DNA of 64,000 nt from Alistipes senegalensis (GTDB taxonomy: Bacteria; Pseudomonadota; Gammaproteobacteria; Burkholderiales; Burkholderiaceae_D), in contig JAMPER010000001.1 in NCBI GenBank assembly GCA_023664945.1, positions 839,795-903,794 of the forward strand, written 5' to 3'. A program made the translations under genes and the position numbers. This document shows, one piece after another, positions 1-7,856 of the stretch (its first letter is position 1; each line of letters begins with the position of its first letter). The notes beneath the pieces are model-generated. The model made no database searches. It saw only the letters and a list, made by a program, of their open reading frames with translations, and was not told the origin of the DNA.

Positions 1-94
1 TCCCTGGTTCGCATCAGACAGAAAAGGACAGGCTGAATCGGGCTATGCCGAATGGTTTGGGAGATTGCCGTTTTTGGGGAAAGGAAAGACCAGT

Positions 95-1351
95 ATGGAA
101 AGAAAAAATGCTTTTTATGCACAATCCGGCGGGGTAACGGCAGTAATCAACGCTTCTGCCAGCGGCGTTATTGAAACAGCCCGTACCTATCCGGAAAGAA
201 TTGGCACGGTTTATGCCGGGTTAAACGGTATTTTGGGTGCATTGGAAGAAGAACTGGTTGATACCGGTATGGAAAACCGGACAGATATTGCCGGATTGCG
301 CCAAACTCCGGCCGGGGCTTTTGGATCATGCCGCCTGAAGCTGGCAGATCCCCGGCTTGACCGGCAGAAATTTGAACGCCTGATTGAGGTCTTTCGTGCG
401 CATGATATCGGGTATTTTTTCTATAACGGGGGAGGGGATTCTGCCGATACCTGTTTCAAGGTTTCCCAGATTTCTGCTCTGATGGGGTATCCTGTTCAGG
501 CTATCCATGTGCCAAAGACAATTGATAATGATTTGCCTTTCACTGATAATTGCCCGGGATTTGGCTCTGTTGCCAAATATATCGCCGTATCGGCCATAGA
601 AGCTTCTTTCGATGTGAGGGCCATGTCGAAAACTTCCACCCGGGTTTTTGTGCTGGAAGTCATGGGACGCCATGCGGGATGGATTGCTTCCGCCGCCGGA
701 CTGGCTGAAAGTTATGGTATTCCGGTTGTTATTCTTTTTCCCGAAAGGCCTTTTAACGAAGAAAAATTTTTGGGAAAGGTAGATGAGCATGTCCGGCAGT
801 TTGGCTATTGCACAGTTGTAGTATCGGAAGGGTGCCGCTATCCTGATGGCACTTTTATTGCCGAGCAGGGGGAACGCGATGCGTTTGGACATACCCATCT
901 GGGCGGAGCTGCGCCGGTTATTGCCAATATTATCCGAAACCGGCTGGGGCATCCTCTTCATTGGGCTGTTGCCGACTATTTGCAACGTTCAGCACGTCAT
1001 CTGGCTTCAGCGACGGATGTCAAACAGGCTTATGAGCTGGGATGTGCTGCCGTTAAGCTGGCAATGGAAGGGCATCACGCTGTCATGCCCACTATCGAGC
1101 GGCTGGCCGATGAACCTTATCAATACCGGATTGGCATGGCTGATCTGAAGGAAGTAGCCAATGTGGAAAAAGCCATGCCTGCCAATTTTATCCGCGAGGA
1201 CGGCTTCGGTATCACACAAGCCTGCCACCGTTATTTATTGCCTCTCATAGAGGGAGAAGATTATCCTGTTTATACAAATGGCCTGCCTCAATATGTTACG
1301 CTGAAAAACCGCCTGGTTGCAAAAAAGCTGAATCCCTTTACTGCTGTCTAG
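95..1351 (+). CDS. pfp: Pyrophosphate-dependent 6-phosphofructokinase
   Basis: This is a PfkA-fold phosphofructokinase of 418 residues that interconverts fructose 6-phosphate and fructose 1,6-bisphosphate in the cytoplasm. ATP enzymes carry GGDGS and PGTIDND; this protein reads GGGDSADT and PKTIDND. The Asp and Lys at these two positions are the known hallmark of PPi-using enzymes, so PPi is inferred as phosphoryl donor. I start it at 95 (MERKNAFYAQSGG) because AGGAAAG lies 8 nt upstream. The frame stays open upstream to the window edge, including an ATG at 65, but that stretch is not conserved-looking. A bidirectional terminator hairpin follows the stop. A reversible PPi enzyme suits an anaerobe with a tight energy budget (inference). 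The enzyme class is confident, the PPi specificity fairly so. Confidence 0.88.
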   Translation: MERKNAFYAQSGGVTAVINASASGVIETARTYPERIGTVYAGLNGILGALEEELVDTGMENRTDIAGLRQTPAGAFGSCRLKLADPRLDRQKFERLIEVFRAHDIGYFFYNGGGDSADTCFKVSQISALMGYPVQAIHVPKTIDNDLPFTDNCPGFGSVAKYIAVSAIEASFDVRAMSKTSTRVFVLEVMGRHAGWIASAAGLAESYGIPVVILFPERPFNEEKFLGKVDEHVRQFGYCTVVVSEGCRYPDGTFIAEQGERDAFGHTHLGGAAPVIANIIRNRLGHPLHWAVADYLQRSARHLASATDVKQAYELGCAAVKLAMEGHHAVMPTIERLADEPYQYRIGMADLKEVANVEKAMPANFIREDGFGITQACHRYLLPLIEGEDYPVYTNGLPQYVTLKNRLVAKKLNPFTAV

Positions 1352-1386
1352 GAAAATTTTTTATTTCAGCAAAAACATTGAATAAA

Positions 1387-1418
1387 AAACGGTAAGCCTG
1401 ATACCAGGCCTACCGTTT
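1387..1418. terminator. Bidirectional terminator between convergent genes
   Basis: A 13-bp hairpin (AAACGGTAAGCCT paired with AGGCCTACCGTTT, one mismatch) is flanked by an A-run on the left and TTTTT on the right. It lies between the convergent phosphofructokinase and DUF5610 genes and can end transcription from both sides. Confidence 0.8.
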
Positions 1419-1450
1419 GGTTTTTAGGGAAAAGAGAAAGAAACAAAATG

Positions 1451-2068
1451 TCAGCTTTCAACTTTCCCGGTACTTGCCGTTTCTGTTTCAGACGGCGTCG
1501 GGTTAACTTTGGCCGAGAGCCAGTCATCATAACCTTTCTGCACCAGTTCCCAGGTTTTTTCAATATCAGTCTTGATATCGCCATTGAAAACGCTCAGGGA
1601 CTCCAGGATATCGACTGCTTCTCCATAGCCTTTTTCAAAGCCGCCGCGGATCAGCTCAATAAAATTGGTTGCCATTTCCGCCTCATCTTCACCCTGGTGG
1701 GATTGGGAGTATTGTGCATACAGTCCCAGAGAGAAAGAAAGAATCACGTTGGCTGTACCTTCCGGTGTGGCATAGGGATTGTTGGAGTCGTTCATTGACG
1801 GCATTTTGTAATCCGGATTGATATTGGATTTAAAGCCGCCGATGGACTCATAGATACTTTCCAGGCTGGTGCGGAATAAAAGGCCTTGCGGATTGTCGCC
1901 CACCTGGATAGAAACTTTAAGGGAGGCTTCAATAATCTGGGCATTAAAAGATGAACGAAGGCTTGCCGCTGTCGGTTTTTGTTCCTTGACCTCGGAAGCT
2001 GCCGTTGAATCTTTTGTTGTAGAAGCGGTCACAGCATTTTGCTGCATACTGGTAATAGTTGTGCTCAT
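1451..2068 (-). CDS. DUF5610-like hypothetical protein
   Basis: A 205-residue hydrophilic protein with no signal peptide or membrane segment. Residues 1-35 are Ser/Thr/Ala-rich and probably disordered. The core includes NPYATPEGTAN, a short hydrophobic helix (VILSFSLGLYAQY) and ELIRGGFEKGYGEAVDIL, then DIEKTWELVQKGYDDW. I recognise this pattern as the DUF5610 family, whose function is unknown to me. The start is well supported by AGGAGACGAAA before the ATG. It has no obvious operon partner: the next gene on its strand, a 59-codon ORF, is separated by a terminator hairpin. The family call is moderately sure; no function can be given. Confidence 0.72.
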   Translation of the reverse strand: MSTTITSMQQNAVTASTTKDSTAASEVKEQKPTAASLRSSFNAQIIEASLKVSIQVGDNPQGLLFRTSLESIYESIGGFKSNINPDYKMPSMNDSNNPYATPEGTANVILSFSLGLYAQYSQSHQGEDEAEMATNFIELIRGGFEKGYGEAVDILESLSVFNGDIKTDIEKTWELVQKGYDDWLSAKVNPTPSETETASTGKVES

Positions 2069-2260
2069 TTTCGTCTCCTGTAGGGTAGAGGGATACTGCC
2101 AGGAAAATTTCCTGCTGATTCCGGTTTTCTGCCTTGTTTACGGCAGATTCCTTAAAAACTTGATACTGGTTTCATGATGAAGAGAATATGATTTGCCAAC
2201 AGGACGGTATCCCGTTCGTTTTTGCAGCATTTGAGACGGACTTAAATAATAAAAAAGAAA

Positions 2261-2284
2261 AAGCGTTGCAAGCCGGCAACGCTT
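2261..2284 (-). terminator. Terminator after the 59-residue ORF
   Basis: A 9-bp stem (AAGCGTTGC / GCAACGCTT) with T-runs on both strands. On the minus strand it lies about 20 nt past the stop of the small ORF at 2304-2483. Confidence 0.75.
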
Positions 2285-2303
2285 TTTTTGCTATGCCCTG
2301 AAA

Positions 2304-2483
2304 TCAGGAAGCTTTGTTTTTGCTTATATCGCCTTCTTTTGCCTGATTTCCGTAAATTTGGTTGTGAACTGCTTTCGCCTCATCAAGCCGTTGTTCAGCA
2401 AGTGTTTCGCAGGAAGGGGTTTTGTCTCCCTTCGCCCCTTTCTTTTCATAGGGTTTGTTTGTGACAGATTGTCGCTGTTCCAT
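2304..2483 (-). CDS. Small hydrophilic protein (59 aa), unknown
   Basis: This 60-codon frame is short but well supported: AAGGAGAACTGAT precedes the ATG, and a rho-independent hairpin follows the TGA. The product begins MEQRQSVTNKPYEKKGAKGD. It is rich in Lys, Glu, Gln and Ala, contains one cysteine (residue 25), and has no membrane segment or signal peptide. Around residues 26-45 there is a likely helix (ETLAEQRLDEAKAVHNQIYG). I do not recognise the family. It appears monocistronic. It resembles in style the 52-residue Lys/Ser-rich protein at 16889, but I see no clear sequence homology between them. Confidence 0.62.
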   Translation of the reverse strand: MEQRQSVTNKPYEKKGAKGDKTPSCETLAEQRLDEAKAVHNQIYGNQAKEGDISKNKAS

Positions 2484-2689
2484 ATCAGTTCTCCTTAACA
2501 GGTGGTGAAAGCAGGTTAGGTTTCTTTGGATGTAAAAATTCCAGGATTGTTGCCTGATACCAGATACGGATCAAAAAATCTGTCAGCTAAAGAACCAAAG
2601 ATAATAGATGATGACAAAAGTCAGGATAAAAGGTGAGATATTCTTCATGTAAAATCATCTCATGATGTTTGACTGCATGAAAGAAGGAT

Positions 2690-3139
2690 ATGCAAAAGCT
2701 TTTGTTAGGCGTCATTGCCGCCTTTTCTTTAAGTGCTGCCTGGGCAGATCCTGTTCCCCCCAGGTTGATGAGAAACCTGAAAGGGCATCACGTCATGAAG
2801 GCCACTTTGCAAAAAGGTGTCCTGAAACTGGTTGCAACGCATCAGGCCATTGAGCCGGAATTTTATAAAAAGGTTGTCATGGAAGGGGCGTGTTCTGTTC
2901 TTCTTGCTCATCCGGATAAAGGTTGGGGAAAAGCCTGGATTGACGGTATTGAGGTATTAAATCGGGATGAACGTCAGGGCTATATTTTTATTGATGCCCG
3001 CCAGGCTTGCATGGAACTGGATACGATAAAAGATGCCGAAAAACGTAACGCCTATTTTTCCGGGAAAACAGGCGTATGCAAAGAGGCAACCTGTAACAGT
3101 CCTAGTCAGGTGAAACAGGACAATAAGGCAAAGCCATAA
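2690..3139 (+). CDS. Exported hypothetical protein
   Basis: A 149-residue protein with a Sec signal peptide: MQKLL, a hydrophobic core (LGVIAAFSLSA), then an AWA-DP cleavage site near residue 19. The mature part is about 130 residues with four cysteines (ACSV, QACME, GVCKE, ATCNS), which could form two disulphides in the periplasm. Its C-terminus is a polar tail. I do not recognise the family. The ATG at 2690 has a GAAAGAAGGAT ribosome site directly upstream. The preceding 200 bases (2484-2689) are AT-rich and hold no gene I can see. Export is fairly certain, the role unknown. Confidence 0.68.
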   Translation: MQKLLLGVIAAFSLSAAWADPVPPRLMRNLKGHHVMKATLQKGVLKLVATHQAIEPEFYKKVVMEGACSVLLAHPDKGWGKAWIDGIEVLNRDERQGYIFIDARQACMELDTIKDAEKRNAYFSGKTGVCKEATCNSPSQVKQDNKAKP

Positions 3140-3315
3140 GAGTGAAATTTTTGCATTTCCCAATTTTTATCAGGCAATGGCGGTCTTCTTTTTGAATCTG
3201 CTCCTATATTCCTGTATCCTTGAAAGGATATTTCTCCAGCCGTATCCGGCTTTTATGCGAATGCCGGTTGGCTGGGTTCCACGAAAAATCTCTTACCAAC
3301 CGCCGCGAGGATAAT

Positions 3316-3921
3316 ATGCTCAAGAAAAGGTCAGGCAGCAATAATAAAAAATTCAACCTGGTTGCTTTTCTTTTGCATCCGGCTGTCAGCATTATCGGCG
3401 GGATTTTTTCTTTACTGGCAGCACTTCTTTTTGGCGGATTTCATTTTTCCCGCCGCAAGAAAAAAGCAACGGAAACAGAGGCGCGCCTGACAGCCTCCAG
3501 ACTTTGGAGCAATCTGGAGGAAGTGCGCATCCGGCTGGAAGCGTTTCGGACATGGCTCGAAGAACAAAAAGGCCCTATAAAGGATATGAAAGAAGCGCAA
3601 ATCCAGTATGCCGGACTGAAAAAGCTTTATAGCGAATGGACATCGCATGAGAGAATGGAGGAAATTCTTGGAACGGTTCAGTATGACCCCAAAATTGGCA
3701 TGAATGTTTCCAATGGTTTGCATGAATTGCGCAGCCTGAATATTCACATGGAAAGTGTGCTCAGGGATGGGACGGCAGATGAACAGGAAAGCCGGAAAAT
3801 AGCCAGGATGAAGGAGCATGTGGAGCTGGCTATTGGCTTTTTTGCTTATCCCGGAAAGGATAATATAGCCACACAGTCCGGGAATAAACCACTTGTTTCC
3901 AAAAAGGAAACAGCCCAGTAG
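3316..3921 (+). CDS. Single-pass membrane protein with coiled coil, unknown
   Basis: A protein of about 201 residues. After a basic N-terminus there is one strong membrane segment (residues about 17-41), followed by RRKKK, which places the rest in the cytoplasm by the positive-inside rule. Residues about 48-120 are charged and helical (ATETEARLTASRLWSNLEEVRIRLEA is typical), probably a coiled coil. I do not recognise the family. The frame is open from an ATG at 3220, but that extension looks non-coding, and GCGAGG sits 5 nt before the ATG at 3316, so I use the later start. It converges on the SSB-like gene with a 13-nt gap. Confidence 0.6.
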   Translation: MLKKRSGSNNKKFNLVAFLLHPAVSIIGGIFSLLAALLFGGFHFSRRKKKATETEARLTASRLWSNLEEVRIRLEAFRTWLEEQKGPIKDMKEAQIQYAGLKKLYSEWTSHERMEEILGTVQYDPKIGMNVSNGLHELRSLNIHMESVLRDGTADEQESRKIARMKEHVELAIGFFAYPGKDNIATQSGNKPLVSKKETAQ

Positions 3922-3934
3922 ATCCGTTACCTTT

Positions 3935-4297
3935 TCAGGCTGGTTGTTGGCTTTCCTGGCTTATTCCTGTTTGGAAATCAGGGAGATCTTTTTTGCGGGA
4001 AAGCAACCGTATGCGGTGCGCAATAATATGGGTTTGCTCCTGCTTCCAGCCTTTCCAGTTGGTGTAGTACCTGTATTGCAAACGTCCTTCAACGTATAGT
4101 TGCATTCCGGCCGCCAGGTTTTTCAGGGCAAATTCTCCCAGTTTGCCATATAGCAAGATCCGGTGTTTTTCTGCTGTTTCATCTGGAAAATACGTTTTCA
4201 GTATTAATCTGGCAACCCGCTTCCCCGATGGAAGGAAATGATAGACGGGAACGGTCATGACCTGACCTATCAGAATGATCTTGTTGATAGATGTCAT
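3935..4297 (-). CDS. SSB-like single-stranded DNA-binding protein, tail-less
   Basis: An OB-fold SSB relative of 120 residues. The start MTSINKIILIGQVMTVPVYH matches the SSB pattern (V/I-NK-ILIG), and HRILLYGKLGEFALKNL plus LYVEGRLQYRYYT correspond to the HRV-FGKLAE and YVEGRLQTR segments. It is shorter than housekeeping SSB (about 150-180 residues) and ends in a Ser/Gln/Pro stretch with no acidic DDDIPF-type tip. That tip is the known docking site for repair and replication proteins. It is therefore probably an accessory paralogue, not the main SSB (inference). The frame is open upstream to 4375, but similarity begins at 4297. Confidence 0.72.
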   Translation of the reverse strand: MTSINKIILIGQVMTVPVYHFLPSGKRVARLILKTYFPDETAEKHRILLYGKLGEFALKNLAAGMQLYVEGRLQYRYYTNWKGWKQEQTHIIAHRIRLLSRKKDLPDFQTGISQESQQPA

Positions 4298-4410
4298 TGC
4301 CAGCCTGTGAAGAAAAAAAGTAGACCGGCTATTATTGTGTACTGTCTCCCTTGCCCGGATTCTGATATCGTTCAATCTCTCATGAAAGAGAATACAAAGG
4401 GGAATGCAGT

Positions 4411-4707
4411 GTGGAAGAAATTGTTGTACTGGCTGGTTTTATCCTGATATTTCTGTGGGGATGGCGGCGTGTTTATATGCACGTCATGCGAAAAAGCGCC
4501 CGGCCGCTGATCGCTCACCTTCTTGGGCTTTTGCTAAGTCTTTTTCCTGCCCGTTTTTTCGTGTATGCTGCCTTTGCTCTTGCCCCTCCTGAAGGTATTG
4601 AACCCGTAACAGATACCAAGGCGCTGATGCTGTGCGGACTTTTTGCCGCTTCCATGGCAGGACTTTATATCCTCACAAGAAAAAAAAGCGATAAAAAGCT
4701 ACCTTGA
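4411..4707 (+). CDS. Small integral membrane protein, unknown
   Basis: A 98-residue membrane protein with a GTG start, supported by AAGGGGA 8 nt upstream. It has three hydrophobic segments: residues about 4-17, 34-57 and 70-87. The C-terminus is basic (TRKKSDKK). It is not part of a visible operon; it lies between the SSB-like gene (divergent) and moeA (convergent, 11-nt gap). No recognised family and no functional clue from the neighbours. Confidence 0.55.
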   Translation: MEEIVVLAGFILIFLWGWRRVYMHVMRKSARPLIAHLLGLLLSLFPARFFVYAAFALAPPEGIEPVTDTKALMLCGLFAASMAGLYILTRKKSDKKLP

Positions 4708-4718
4708 CAGGGTAAACT

Positions 4719-5963
4719 TCATATCAGCCCTTCAAGCAGGACAACTTCAACTTCTTCCCCTGGCATAACAGCTGCCCTGTCAGCTGGCAATACAATAATG
4801 CAGTTGGCTTGAGTCATGGAAGAGAGCATACCGGAACTTTGCGGGCCAGTGCTTTGTACCACCCAGTTTCCCTGGTTATCCGGGGAAAGTATGCCACGCT
4901 GGAATTCAGTACGGCCAGGACGTTTGGAAAGCGTAGAAAACGTTTTCACGCGCAGGCGTGGAAGAGGGGATGGGATTGCACCCATTAAGCAAAGCAGGGC
5001 TTCCCGCACAAAAAAACAGAACGTGATCATGACTGCAACCGGATTCCCCGGCAAGCCAAACAAAAAAATTTCTTTTTCTTTAAAGAACGCCCGTCCAAAT
5101 GCCATTGGCCTTCCTGGACGCATATTCACATTCCAGAAAGCTATATCAGCCATTTCAGCCATAATGGTTCTGGTATAGTCTGCCGCACCAACAGAAACAC
5201 CGCCTGTTGTAATGACAGCATCGGCTTTGCTAATAGCCTCTGTAAGGGCTTTGCGGATCAATTCAGGTTTATCTCTGATAATGCCCATATCAATCGTCTT
5301 GCATCCCAGGCGCTGCAACATACCGTGCAAAACATACCGGTTGCTGTCGTAAATGCCACTGCCAGAAAGCGGTTTGCCAACAGGACAAAGCTCATCGCCG
5401 GTTGAAATGAGCGCGACTGTCGGGGGTTTAATTACCTTGATTTGCCCAATGCCAATAGACGCCAGCATGCCAAAGTGAGGCGGTTTGAGAAGCGTGCCTT
5501 TGGGCAGACATACTGTTTTCGCTTGAATGTCTTCACCTTTAAGGCGAACATTGTCTCCAGCAGAAACGCTGGCAGCTGGGATAAGAATTGTATTTTCCTT
5601 TATTTGCACATTTTCCTGCGGAACGACTGTATCGCATCTGGAGGGCATGGCACTGCCTGTCATGATCCTCACACAGGCATGAGCCGGCAGCGTTCCTGCG
5701 AAATGATGCCCGGCAAAGACCGAACCGGCGATAGGCAGGGTTTGTGTCTGGTTAAGGTCAAGATCAGTGGCTGAGAAAGCATAGCCGTCCATAGCCGCAT
5801 TGTTCCAGGGAGGGACATTGACTGGCGCAATAATATTTTCGGAAAGAACACGAAAAAGCGCTTCTCCAAGAGGAATTTCCTCTGTAACAGCAAGCGGATG
5901 AACCCATTTATGAATATATTCCAAGGCCTTTTCCACCGAAAGGGAAGATGAAAAGTTCTTCAT
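4719..5963 (-). CDS. moeA: Molybdopterin molybdenumtransferase MoeA
   Basis: A 414-residue MoeA that inserts molybdate into adenylylated molybdopterin. Family landmarks are visible: PPWNNAAMDGYAF near residue 52, MTGSAMPSRCDTVVPQE near residue 103, the domain III signature ISTGDEL with IYDSN, TTGGVSVGAADY and MRPGRPMAFG, then LPGNPVAVM. The length is normal. It is the last gene of a minus-strand moaA-mobA-moeA cluster, with a 24-nt gap after mobA. Genes for MoaC, MoaD/E and MoaB/MogA are not in this window. In an anaerobe the cofactor probably serves formate dehydrogenase or a similar molybdoenzyme (inference). Confidence 0.95.
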   Translation of the reverse strand: MKNFSSSLSVEKALEYIHKWVHPLAVTEEIPLGEALFRVLSENIIAPVNVPPWNNAAMDGYAFSATDLDLNQTQTLPIAGSVFAGHHFAGTLPAHACVRIMTGSAMPSRCDTVVPQENVQIKENTILIPAASVSAGDNVRLKGEDIQAKTVCLPKGTLLKPPHFGMLASIGIGQIKVIKPPTVALISTGDELCPVGKPLSGSGIYDSNRYVLHGMLQRLGCKTIDMGIIRDKPELIRKALTEAISKADAVITTGGVSVGAADYTRTIMAEMADIAFWNVNMRPGRPMAFGRAFFKEKEIFLFGLPGNPVAVMITFCFFVREALLCLMGAIPSPLPRLRVKTFSTLSKRPGRTEFQRGILSPDNQGNWVVQSTGPQSSGMLSSMTQANCIIVLPADRAAVMPGEEVEVVLLEGLI

Positions 5964-5987
5964 TTTATTTAAAATAAAAACAACAAG

Positions 5988-6614
5988 TTATGTTTTATAT
6001 TTAATGTTATTTCTATGCTTATTTTCCTGCCTTTTCAATTCTTGCAAGGTGTTGATATTGTCAAATGCTGATTCATCAGGAAAATAGACTTTGCTCACAC
6101 TAAGTGTGGCATACCAGGAAGCAATTTTACGCTGCCCTGTGGCAAGAAAGGCTTGAAGATTCGGCAGGATTTCCCGCTTCATCAGGCAGAAAACAGGCTG
6201 CAAGGAAAAAGAGGGAGCATGACCGGTTACAGCTATCGCTGCCTCGGTTTTCTCATCCTGCAGTGCCGCACCAAGCTTACTGGCCAGGTTGTCAGGAAAA
6301 AAAGGTGAGTCACACGGCACCACCAGAAGATAAGGTGTCTGGCATCGTGCCAGACCAGCGGCAAAACCGGCCAATGGTCCAGCGAAATCCGGCTGCATAT
6401 CCGGCAAGACAGTGAATCCTGCTTGTGCATATTGTTTCTCATTCCTGTTGGCGTTCACAAAAACGGAAGCAACCTGCGGCTTTAATCGATCAATGGCATG
6501 CAGAAAAAGCGGCTTTCCAAAGAAAAGCTGAAGCCCTTTGTCTATGGACCCCATTCTTGTTCCTTTCCCGCCTGCCAGAACCAGTCCGGTGATATCTGTT
6601 CGGGAAATGATCAT
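5988..6614 (-). CDS. mobA: Molybdenum cofactor guanylyltransferase MobA
   Basis: A 208-residue MobA that couples GTP to Mo-molybdopterin to make the MGD form of the cofactor. The nucleotide-binding start GLVLAGGKGTRMGSIDKGLQ is the family signature, and VVPCDSPFFP holds the metal-binding aspartate. The ATG begins one base after the moaA stop, so the two are very likely translationally coupled. Making MGD implies the cell has DMSO-reductase-family enzymes, for example formate dehydrogenase (inference). Confidence 0.94.
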   Translation of the reverse strand: MIISRTDITGLVLAGGKGTRMGSIDKGLQLFFGKPLFLHAIDRLKPQVASVFVNANRNEKQYAQAGFTVLPDMQPDFAGPLAGFAAGLARCQTPYLLVVPCDSPFFPDNLASKLGAALQDEKTEAAIAVTGHAPSFSLQPVFCLMKREILPNLQAFLATGQRKIASWYATLSVSKVYFPDESAFDNINTLQELKRQENKHRNNIKYKT

Positions 6615-6615
6615 G

Positions 6616-7716
6616 TCAGCCGCCTATATAGGACATCTCAATTTTTTCTCCGGATACAGGCAAGTTGGCGTTACGTAATTCAGAATAACGGTTTTCCCGG
6701 TTTTTCCAGTAAAAAACCAGTGCTTGTGCAATTTGTTCATCCGATTTTCCACTGCGAAGCAATGATTTAAGATCCATGCCATCTGTTGCAAACAGGCAAG
6801 GGTAGAGCTTGCCTGTGGTTGACATACGTATTCGGGTACAATCGCTACAAAAGGGACGTGTTACGCTGGCAATTACCCCGATTTCACCGCTTCCATCCTG
6901 ATAACGCCACCGTAACGCTGTTTCCCCCGGATAATGGGAAGCCAGTTTTTTCAGCGGTATTTCGGCATGGATTTTGTTAATCAGTTCATTTGAAGGGATA
7001 ATTTCATCCGGTTTCCATCCATTGGAAGAGCCAACGTCCATATATTCAATAAAACGCGGAATAATAGATGTATGCCTGAAATAACGGGCTATTGGCAAAA
7101 TTTCCCCATCATTAACTCCTTTTTTGACAACCATATTGATTTTGATAGGGGAGAAACCTGCATTTTTCGCTGCTTCAATGCCCTCAAGCACATGAGCAAC
7201 CGGGAAATCCACATCATTCATACGGCGGAAAACAGCATCGTCAAGCGCATCAAGTGAAACGGTAATGCGGTCAAGTCCGGCATCATGCAACTGTTTTGCT
7301 TTTCGTGAAAGCAAGGAACCATTTGTTGTTAATGTCAAGTCAATTTTTTTACCGCCAGGTGTTTTCAGGCTGGCAAGCTGCTCAACCAGTTTTTCAATAT
7401 GACGCCGCATAAGCGGCTCACCGCCGGTCAGCCGGATTTTTTCTACTCCCATACTGACAAAAATACCGGCAATACGGCGGATTTCCTCAAATGACAACAT
7501 TTCATCGTGGGGAATAAAGTGAAAACGGCTTCCAAAAACCTGTTTGGGCATGCAGTAGATACAGCGCATATTACAACGGTCTGTCACTGATATGCGCAAA
7601 TCACGCAGTGGCCGGAAAAGCCTGTCATAAACCGGTAAGGAAAAACAGGAAGAAGGCTTGTCGCCTGTTGTAACTGGCAAAGGATTGCAAAAAACAGGGA
7701 TAATTTTTTTTTTCAT
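6616..7716 (-). CDS. moaA: GTP 3',8-cyclase MoaA (radical SAM)
   Basis: A 366-residue radical SAM enzyme that starts molybdopterin synthesis from GTP with MoaC. The SAM cluster motif is CNMRCIYC near residue 48. The second cluster is carried by the C-terminal [19 protein letters not shown] region, and the protein ends in the conserved Gly-Gly. [13 protein letters not shown] is the SAM-binding GGEP motif. An N-terminal extension of about 35 residues precedes the usual start ([19 protein letters not shown]). It is the first gene of moaA-mobA-moeA. I see no clear ModE or riboswitch element in the 90 nt before it. Confidence 0.95.
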   Translation of the reverse strand: MKKKIIPVFCNPLPVTTGDKPSSCFSLPVYDRLFRPLRDLRISVTDRCNMRCIYCMPKQVFGSRFHFIPHDEMLSFEEIRRIAGIFVSMGVEKIRLTGGEPLMRRHIEKLVEQLASLKTPGGKKIDLTLTTNGSLLSRKAKQLHDAGLDRITVSLDALDDAVFRRMNDVDFPVAHVLEGIEAAKNAGFSPIKINMVVKKGVNDGEILPIARYFRHTSIIPRFIEYMDVGSSNGWKPDEIIPSNELINKIHAEIPLKKLASHYPGETALRWRYQDGSGEIGVIASVTRPFCSDCTRIRMSTTGKLYPCLFATDGMDLKSLLRSGKSDEQIAQALVFYWKNRENRYSELRNANLPVSGEKIEMSYIGG

Positions 7717-7803
7717 GCCAAAAGAAGTTCAGAAACCGGAATTACCTGATATCTAAAGATAACATGAAGCTGCAAAAAGTACAGGAAAGGTCTGCCATAA
7801 ATA

Positions 7804-7835
7804 AAAGAGGGAGAGTAATGACACTCTCCCTCTTT
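7804..7835 (-). terminator. Terminator after rne
   Basis: A 13-bp perfect stem (AAAGAGGGAGAGT / ACTCTCCCTCTTT) with a short loop lies 22 nt after the rne stop. T-runs on both strands make it potentially bidirectional, but the only gene reading into it is rne. Confidence 0.85.
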
Positions 7836-7856
7836 TTCTTGCCTTGGCAGGCGTTT

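Noticed and set aside
1-94. Coding end of a gene upstream of the phosphofructokinase
   Set aside because: Two frames are open but none shows recognisable protein; too short to decide.
3220-3315. Upstream extension of the coiled-coil membrane protein
   Set aside because: Composition unlike the protein body and no ribosome site; a better start exists at 3316.
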